A stretch of DNA of 64,000 nt, from positions 1,302,001 through 1,366,000 of the forward strand of contig NZ_CP029145.1 in NCBI RefSeq assembly GCF_003149515.1. Reading direction: 5' to 3'. Positions 58,832-64,000 of the stretch are shown here, piece by piece (position 1 is the first letter of the stretch; every line of letters begins with the position of its first letter). The notes under the pieces were generated by a model. The model made no database searches, was not told the origin of the DNA, and was given only the letters and a program-made list of their open reading frames with translations. The translations under genes were made by a program, and so were the position numbers. The stretch is from Hymenobacter nivis (lineage in GTDB: Bacteria > Bacteroidota > Bacteroidia > Cytophagales > Hymenobacteraceae).

Positions 58832-61396
58832 ATGACGTTCTTCCGCTACTTATCGTTTTTACTTCTCCCCCTGGGGGCCCTGGCCCAGGGGCCCGCCGCG
58901 CCGGCCACGCCCGTGCAAACCGGCGTGTCGGCGGCGCTGGCGAGGCAGCGGGCGCAGGCGTTGCGGCGCGTGGCCTACGAGTTGCACTTCACGTTACCCG
59001 GCCCCCCCACGCTGCCCGTGGCGGCCACCGAAACCGTGCGCTTCGAGCTGCGCGCGGCCCCTGCCGATTCGTTGGTGCTCGACTTCAAGGCGCCCGCCGG
59101 GGCCGTGCAGCGCCTGGCGGTAAACGGCCAGTTGGTGCCGCCGGTGCAGCGGCGCGAGCACGTGCTTATCGCGCCGCGCTACCTGCGCCGGGGCCCCAAC
59201 GCGTTGGAAATCACCTTCATGGCCGGCAGCCGGTCACTGAACCGCAACCCCGAATTTGCCTACACGCTGCTGGTGCCCGACCGCGCCCGCACCGTGTTTC
59301 CGTGCTTCGACCAGCCCGATCTGAAGGCCACGTTTGCCCTCACGCTCACGCTGCCCGCGGCCTGGCGGGCGGTGGCGAATGGGCCATTGGCCGACTCGGC
59401 CCGGGCCCCCGGCGGCCTCAAAACCTACCGCTTCGCCCCTTCCGATACCCTCAGCACCTACCTGTTTGCCTTCGCGGCGGGCAAGTTTCGCACCCTGGCC
59501 AGGGAAATGGACGGGCGGCCGATGCACTTCTATTACCGCGAAACCGACACTGCCAAGCTTGGCCGCAGCATGGGGCCCATCTTTGATATTCAGGCCGGGG
59601 CCCTAAAATTTTTACAAGACTACACGCAGCGACCGTACCCGTTTCAGAAGTTCGATTTTGTGGGCATCCCCGACTTCCAGTACGGCGGCATGGAGCACCC
59701 AGGCGTGATTGATTACAAGGCGTCGGCGCTGTTTCTGGACGGTGGGGCCACCCGCGAGCAGCTCAACGGCCGCGCCAACCTGCTGGCCCACGAAACGTCC
59801 CACATGTGGTTCGGCGACCTCGTGACCATGCGGTGGTTCGACGATGTGTGGACCAAGGAGGTGTTCGCCAACTTCATGGCCGACAAAATCAGCACGGTTA
59901 CGCAGCCCGACGGCAACTTCGACCTCAAGTTCCTCACCGACCACTACCCCGCCGCCTACGCCGTGGACCGCACCGCCGGGGCCAATCCCATCCGCCAACC
60001 CCTTGATAACCTGCAAGCCGCGGGCTCGCTCTACGGCAACATTATCTACCACAAAGCGCCCATCATGATGCGCCAGCTGGAGCACCTGATGGGCCCCGAC
60101 GCCTTCCGCGACGGCCTGCGCGAATACCTGAAACGCTACGCCTACGGCAACGCCACCTGGCCCGACCTCATCGCCATCCTCGACGCCCGCACGCCCGCCG
60201 ACCTCCAGGCCTGGAACAAAGTGTGGGTGAACGAGCCCGGCCGGCCCGTGTTCGCGTACCAGCTGCGCACGGCGCGGGGTAAAATCAAGTCTTTCATTAT
60301 CAGCCAAAAAGGCGAAGACGGCAGCCGCCGCGCCTGGCCCCAGGCCTTCACCGTGGCGCTGGTGTACGCCGACCGCGTAGACGAGCTGCCCGCGAACATG
60401 CTGGGGGCCCAGCTGCGCCTGCGCGCCGCCGAGGGTCGCCCCGCCCCGCAGTACGTGCTGCTCAACGCGTTTGGCGAGGGCTACGGCCTCTTCCCGCTGG
60501 ATGCGCAAGCACTGCCGCACCTGGGCGAACTCAAAAACCCGGTGATGCGCGCCGCCGCTTACATCAACCTGAACGAGAACCTGTTGGCGGGCCAGGCTGG
60601 GGCCCCGGCGCAGGTGCTGGCCCTGCTGCGCCCGCTGCTGGCCCACGAGCCCGAGGAGCTGAACCTGGGCCTGCTGCTCGACCAGGTGGCCAACGTTTTC
60701 TGGCGCTTCACCCCGCCCGCCGAGCGCCCCGCCCTGGCCGCGTCGCTGGAGCCCGAGCTATGGGCCGCCGTGCAGCAAGTGGGGCCCCCGAACCTCAAGA
60801 AGCTGCTGCTCAAAGCCTACGCAGGCCTGGCCCTCAGCCGCGAAGCCCAGGACCGCCTCCACGAAATCTGGCAGACCAAGCAGCCGCCCGCCGGCGTCGT
60901 CCTCACCGAGGACGACTATACCGACCTGGCCGCAACCCTGGCTGTGCGCGCCTACCCGGGTTACGCGCAGATTTTGCAAACCCAGCTGGCCCGCATCCAA
61001 AACCCCGACCGCCGCCAGCGCCTGCAATACCTGCTGCCTTCTTTGTCAAATGATGTGGCGGTGCGCGACGAGTTTTTCGCCAGCTTATCCGACGCCAAAA
61101 ATCGCGAAAAAGAAGCCTGGGTGGCCTCCGCCCTCGCCTACCTGCACCACCCGCTGCGGGTGGCCGATTCGGAAAAATACCTTCCCCAAAGCCTGGCTCT
61201 AGTAGAAGAATTGCAGCGCACAGGCGATATTTTCTTCCCCCAAACCTGGCTGGCGGCCACGCTGCGTTGGTACCGCACGCCCACAGCGGCGGCTACGGTG
61301 CGGCAGTTTTTGCAGGAACGCCCAAATTACCCCGCACCGCTGCGGGCCAAGATTGAGCAGTCGGCCGACAACTTGTATCGGGCCGCCAAGCTGTAG
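58832..61396 (+). CDS. M1 family aminopeptidase
   Basis: About 854 residues. A signal peptide (TFFRYLSFLLLPLGALAQG) starts it at ATG 58832. Catalytic part: DFQYGGMEHPGVI (exopeptidase motif variant), LLAHETSHMWFGDLVTMRWFDDVWTKEVFANFMAD near residue 319 with the HExxH and third ligand Glu, then the long helical C-terminal domain of M1 peptidases (ERAP/PepN size). No T9SS tail is present, so probably periplasmic. Cleaves N-terminal residues from peptides. A hairpin (61395-61419) follows. Confidence 0.93.
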   Translation: MTFFRYLSFLLLPLGALAQGPAAPATPVQTGVSAALARQRAQALRRVAYELHFTLPGPPTLPVAATETVRFELRAAPADSLVLDFKAPAGAVQRLAVNGQLVPPVQRREHVLIAPRYLRRGPNALEITFMAGSRSLNRNPEFAYTLLVPDRARTVFPCFDQPDLKATFALTLTLPAAWRAVANGPLADSARAPGGLKTYRFAPSDTLSTYLFAFAAGKFRTLAREMDGRPMHFYYRETDTAKLGRSMGPIFDIQAGALKFLQDYTQRPYPFQKFDFVGIPDFQYGGMEHPGVIDYKASALFLDGGATREQLNGRANLLAHETSHMWFGDLVTMRWFDDVWTKEVFANFMADKISTVTQPDGNFDLKFLTDHYPAAYAVDRTAGANPIRQPLDNLQAAGSLYGNIIYHKAPIMMRQLEHLMGPDAFRDGLREYLKRYAYGNATWPDLIAILDARTPADLQAWNKVWVNEPGRPVFAYQLRTARGKIKSFIISQKGEDGSRRAWPQAFTVALVYADRVDELPANMLGAQLRLRAAEGRPAPQYVLLNAFGEGYGLFPLDAQALPHLGELKNPVMRAAAYINLNENLLAGQAGAPAQVLALLRPLLAHEPEELNLGLLLDQVANVFWRFTPPAERPALAASLEPELWAAVQQVGPPNLKKLLLKAYAGLALSREAQDRLHEIWQTKQPPAGVVLTEDDYTDLAATLAVRAYPGYAQILQTQLARIQNPDRRQRLQYLLPSLSNDVAVRDEFFASLSDAKNREKEAWVASALAYLHHPLRVADSEKYLPQSLALVEELQRTGDIFFPQTWLAATLRWYRTPTAAATVRQFLQERPNYPAPLRAKIEQSADNLYRAAKL

Positions 61397-61419
61397 CCTG
61401 GACTCTGCGAGTCCAGGCT
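61395..61419. terminator. Hairpin after M1 peptidase gene
   Basis: AGCCTGGACTC, loop TGC, GAGTCCAGGCT: an 11-bp perfect stem between convergent genes. No T-run, so termination is uncertain. Confidence 0.5.
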
Positions 61420-62311
61420 ACACCAGTGCCACCAGGGCTTGCAGCAGGGGCCCCGGGCGGGCCGCCAGGTAGGCCACGCATTGCGTGAGCACCACTTCGG
61501 CCGTGCCGGCGGGCACGCGCAGCGGCCGCGCCACCACGCCCGGCACCCGCTCCAAATCGAAAAACGAGGGCACGAAGGCGATGCCGATGCCTAGGCTGAC
61601 GAGGTTGCTGAGCAACTCCAGCGACGATACTTCCTGCACGATGGCCCCGCGCCGGCTGAAGCCCGCCTGCTGGCAGAGGTGCTCAATCTCGTCATATACC
61701 GGATGCAGCGGGCGGCTGATTTCCACCCATTTCTCGTGCGCCAGGGCCCCCAGCGGCACTTCGGGCAACCCCGCCAGCGGGTGGGCGGCGGGCAGGGCCA
61801 CGGCCAGCCCGCCCTGGCCGAAAGGCCGGGCCGCCAGCTCGGTGTGCAGCAGCGGCAACAGGGTAAGGCCCAGGTCGATGGTTTCGACCAGCAGCGCCTC
61901 CTGCACGGCACGGAAGGTGGGCAGCTCGTGGAGGTGAAACTGCACGTCGGGAAAGTGCTGGGCGAAGCGCTGTACGATGCCCACCAGGCGGTCGGGGCGC
62001 AGCAGCTGGTAGTAGCCCAGCTCCACGGTTTTGTGGGGGGCCCCCACACGACGCACCGTTTCGATGGCCTCGCGGCTGAGGCGTAGCAGGCGCTGGGCAT
62101 CGGCCAGAAACGCGGTGCCGGCCGCGGTGAGCACGACTTTGCGCTGGCGGGTGCGCTGCTGGTGGTCGAACAGCTCGACGCCCAGCTCGCGCTCCAGCAG
62201 CTGAATTTGCTGGCTCAGGGCCGGCTGCGACACGCACAGCCGCTCGGCCGCCCGACCGTAGTGCAGCGCGGTGGCGACCTCGGCGAAATAACGCAGCTGG
62301 CGAAGTTCCAT
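61418..62311 (-). CDS. LysR family transcriptional regulator
   Basis: About 297 residues. N-terminal HTH: MELRQLRYFAEVATALHYGRAAERLCVSQPALSQQIQLLE, then the periplasmic-binding-like effector domain (VELGYYQLLRPDRLVGIV, PFGQGGLAVALPAAHPLAG, SLGIGIAFVPSF). Activates or represses genes in response to a small ligand. Divergent from hppD with a 298-base gap, so it may control tyrosine degradation, but this is only position. Confidence 0.93.
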   Translation of the reverse strand: MELRQLRYFAEVATALHYGRAAERLCVSQPALSQQIQLLERELGVELFDHQQRTRQRKVVLTAAGTAFLADAQRLLRLSREAIETVRRVGAPHKTVELGYYQLLRPDRLVGIVQRFAQHFPDVQFHLHELPTFRAVQEALLVETIDLGLTLLPLLHTELAARPFGQGGLAVALPAAHPLAGLPEVPLGALAHEKWVEISRPLHPVYDEIEHLCQQAGFSRRGAIVQEVSSLELLSNLVSLGIGIAFVPSFFDLERVPGVVARPLRVPAGTAEVVLTQCVAYLAARPGPLLQALVALV

Positions 62312-62609
62312 ACCCGCAAATCTCCATAAGAAATTCTTATTGGCGTCATAAGGAACCGATATTGGACTTGGGGCCCTAACGGACGTTAGTATTGCGTAAT
62401 ATCAACTGGTCGGTTTCTGATTCGTACTGGCCGAAAGGCGGTCGTGATCATCTGGCGTCCGCGCAGTCGAAGCATCTCTACTACGGTAGTAGTCAATTGG
62501 TTTATTGAGCGGTAGAGATGCTTCGACAAGCTCAGCGTAACATCAGTAATTAATACCAGTCAGCCCGACTAATACCTACTAATCCGCCCCTTCATCCCAC
62601 CCAAAAGCC
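62312..62609. other. Divergent intergenic region with a diverged hairpin repeat
   Basis: Between the LysR gene and hppD. TCGAAGCATCTCTAC (62467-62481) pairs perfectly with 62512-62526, part of the AGCATCTCT repeat family. A LysR-type T-N11-A site could not be singled out. Confidence 0.5.
62461..62540. repeat. AGCATCTCT repeat family, diverged copy
   Basis: Core arms of 15 perfect bases (TCGAAGCATCTCTAC and its inverse) around a loop of about 30; the outer GACAAGCTCAGCG is related to the TGAGCGCAGCCG arm of the other copies. Confidence 0.65.
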
Positions 62610-63740
62610 ATGGAACCCCAAGTAGCCCAAGCCCTTCAGCAGCGCGCCGCCGCCGATTTCCTGCCCCTGCTCGGCACCGACCACCTCGAATTTTACGTGG
62701 GCAATGCCAAGCAAGCAGCCTACTACTATAAGGCCGCCTTTGGGTTCCAGACGGTGGCTTATGCGGGCCCCGAAACCGGCGTGCGCGACCGCGCCAGCTA
62801 CGTAGTGCAGCAGGGCAAAATCCGGCTGGTGCTGACGACGGCTATGCACTCCGACCACGAAATTTCGGCCCACGTGCGCCAGCACGGCGACGGTGTTAAA
62901 ATCCTGGCCCTGTGGGTGGACGACGCCTACGCGAGCTACGCGGAAACCATGAGCCGCGGGGCCCGCAGCTACCAGGAGCCCCGCACCCTCACCGACGAGC
63001 ACGGCGAGGTGCGCACGGCCGGCATCTACACCTACGGCGAAACGGTACACCTTTTCGTGGAGCGCCGCAACTACCGGGGCCCCTTCATGCCGGGCTACGT
63101 GGCCCAGGAATCCAGCTTCAACCCCGCCCCCGCCGGCCTGCTGCACGTGGACCACTGCGTGGGCAACGTGGGCTGGAACCGCATGAACCCAACCGTGAAA
63201 TGGTACGAGGACGTGATGGGCTTCGCCAACATCCTAAGCTTTGACGACAAGCAGATTACGACCGAGTACTCGGCCCTGATGAGCAAGGTGATGAGCACCG
63301 GCAACGGCTTCGTGAAATTCCCCATCAACGAGCCAGCCGAGGGCAAAAAGAAGTCGCAGATTGAGGAGTACCTGAATTTCTTCGAGGGCGAAGGTGTACA
63401 GCACATTGCTGTGGCCACCGACGACATCATCGGCACGGTACGCGAGCTGAAAAGCCGGGGCGTAGAATTCCTGAACACGCCCGACAGCTACTACGACAAT
63501 CTGCGCGCCCACGTCGGCCACATCGACGAGGACGTGGAGGCCCTGCGCGCCCTGCGCATCATGGCCGACCGCGACGAGGAAGGCTACCTGCTCCAGATTT
63601 TCACCAAGCCGGTGGAAGACCGCCCCACGGTATTCTTCGAAATCATCCAGCGCAAAGGTGCCAAAAGCTTCGGCGCCGGCAACTTCAAAGCCCTGTTCGA
63701 GAGCCTGGAGCGCGAGCAGGACCGCCGGGGGAATCTGTAG
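62610..63740 (+). CDS. hppD: 4-hydroxyphenylpyruvate dioxygenase
   Basis: About 376 residues with the two-domain vicinal-oxygen-chelate fold. Iron ligands: His in LLHVDHCVGNV near 180, His in GEGVQHIAVATDDI near 264, and Glu in TVFFEIIQRKG near 343. NFFEGEG and LLQIFTKPVEDRPT are typical of HPPD. It turns 4-hydroxyphenylpyruvate into homogentisate, the second step of tyrosine degradation. The next gene starts as homogentisate 1,2-dioxygenase, so both steps are adjacent, though a palindromic repeat lies between. ATG 62610. Confidence 0.96.
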   Translation: MEPQVAQALQQRAAADFLPLLGTDHLEFYVGNAKQAAYYYKAAFGFQTVAYAGPETGVRDRASYVVQQGKIRLVLTTAMHSDHEISAHVRQHGDGVKILALWVDDAYASYAETMSRGARSYQEPRTLTDEHGEVRTAGIYTYGETVHLFVERRNYRGPFMPGYVAQESSFNPAPAGLLHVDHCVGNVGWNRMNPTVKWYEDVMGFANILSFDDKQITTEYSALMSKVMSTGNGFVKFPINEPAEGKKKSQIEEYLNFFEGEGVQHIAVATDDIIGTVRELKSRGVEFLNTPDSYYDNLRAHVGHIDEDVEALRALRIMADRDEEGYLLQIFTKPVEDRPTVFFEIIQRKGAKSFGAGNFKALFESLEREQDRRGNL

Positions 63741-63771
63741 GTGTTGGCGGTTTTACCAGCAAAAAAAGGCC

Positions 63772-63862
63772 GTCATGCTGAGCGCAGCCGAAGCATCTCT
63801 ACCGCAGCAGTAACCCATGATTTAGTGAGCGGTAGAGATGCTTCGGCTGCGCTCAGCATGAC
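63772..63862. repeat. Palindromic repeat, AGCATCTCT family, copy between hppD and hmgA
   Basis: GTCATGCTGAGCGCAGCCGA and onward gives a 34-bp perfect arm inverted at the right end (63862), almost identical to the arms of 46184-46298. A stable hairpin between two genes expected to be co-transcribed. Confidence 0.85.
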
Positions 63863-63913
63863 CGCCCAAGGGCCCCAATAGCCCATCCTTCCCAACCCAA
63901 AATCCCCATCCAA

Positions 63914-64000
63914 ATGCCTATTTACCACAAGCTTGGCCAGCTGCCGCACACGCGCCACACGGTATTTGAGAAGCCTGCAGGTGGGCTCTATTATGAGCAG
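63914..64000 (+). CDS. hmgA: Homogentisate 1,2-dioxygenase, 5' part
   Basis: ATG 63914 starts MPIYHKLGQLPHTRHTVFEK, then PAGGLYYEQ, running to the end of the window. This N-terminus (YHKLGxxPHxRHTxF and LYYEQ) is characteristic of homogentisate dioxygenase, which opens the homogentisate ring to maleylacetoacetate with Fe(II). Only 29 codons are visible, so catalytic residues cannot be checked. Position after hppD supports the call. Confidence 0.85.
   Translation, partial: MPIYHKLGQLPHTRHTVFEKPAGGLYYEQ

Noticed and set aside
1..64000. CRISPR arrays, tRNA or rRNA genes
   Set aside because: No regularly spaced repeats, no cloverleaf with a GTTCGA-type T-loop and no rRNA-like stretch was recognised while reading.

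Overview
The window reads as a chromosomal segment of a high-GC Bacteroidota, most likely Hymenobacter or a close relative (Cytophagales). Reasons: protein families typical of that group (DUF6155, DUF5672, DUF4870 with HTH, HPP, lone FAS1 lipoprotein, SEC-C/DUF1186), a C-terminal type IX secretion sorting domain on an M1 peptidase, promoters of the TAnnTTTG type, near-absence of Shine-Dalgarno sequences, and heavy use of GGGGCCC. The genus call is inference; no rRNA or tRNA gene was recognised.

Layout. 0-1.6 kb: the 5' end of a transposase gene, a DUF6155 gene apparently cut by that insertion, and a SEC-C/DUF1186 gene carrying two in-frame stops. 1.9-10.6 kb: three aldo/keto reductases, an OmpA-like protein, an SGNH hydrolase, an aldose epimerase and an AraC regulator. 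10.8-18.2 kb: FKBP isomerase, a Kup potassium transporter, an M61 peptidase, an NlpC/P60 hydrolase, a minus-strand unit with a 23-codon ORF and a perfect Shine-Dalgarno, and a DUF2147 protein. 18.3-29.2 kb: a secreted M1 peptidase with T9SS tail, a yellow/MRJP-like protein, a DUF5672 glycosyltransferase, a lone cytochrome oxidase subunit III, an M23 lipoprotein, an HTH membrane protein, a retropepsin-like protease and HMG-CoA lyase. 29.2-31.6 kb: decayed transposases, a hairpin element and a frameshifted lipoprotein gene.

31.6-39.4 kb: a beta-hydroxyacid dehydrogenase, a fasciclin lipoprotein, a cyclophilin, an AAA ATPase and VWA pair separated by an HPP gene, DUF427, a dehydrogenase remnant and an acyl-ACP desaturase. 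39.5-44.9 kb: a minus-strand polysaccharide-type block (polytopic membrane protein, GT2 glycosyltransferase, flippase, GNAT/FemAB-like protein). 45-51 kb: CorA, an LLM flavin oxidoreductase, a NadR-like kinase, a metal-efflux adaptor remnant cut by a hairpin element, and a His-rich P-type metal ATPase. 51.4-64 kb: a 913-residue anchored protein, RlmF, an amine oxidase, an AT-rich lipoprotein, MtgA, a second M1 peptidase, a LysR regulator and hppD followed by the start of hmgA (tyrosine catabolism).

Several families of palindromic dispersed repeats sit between genes and at gene breaks. The least explained feature is the 17.1-17.5 kb minus-strand unit: a canonical Bacteroidota promoter, an 11-base match to the 16S rRNA 3' end before a 23-codon ORF, and an intrinsic terminator, all within about 360 bp.
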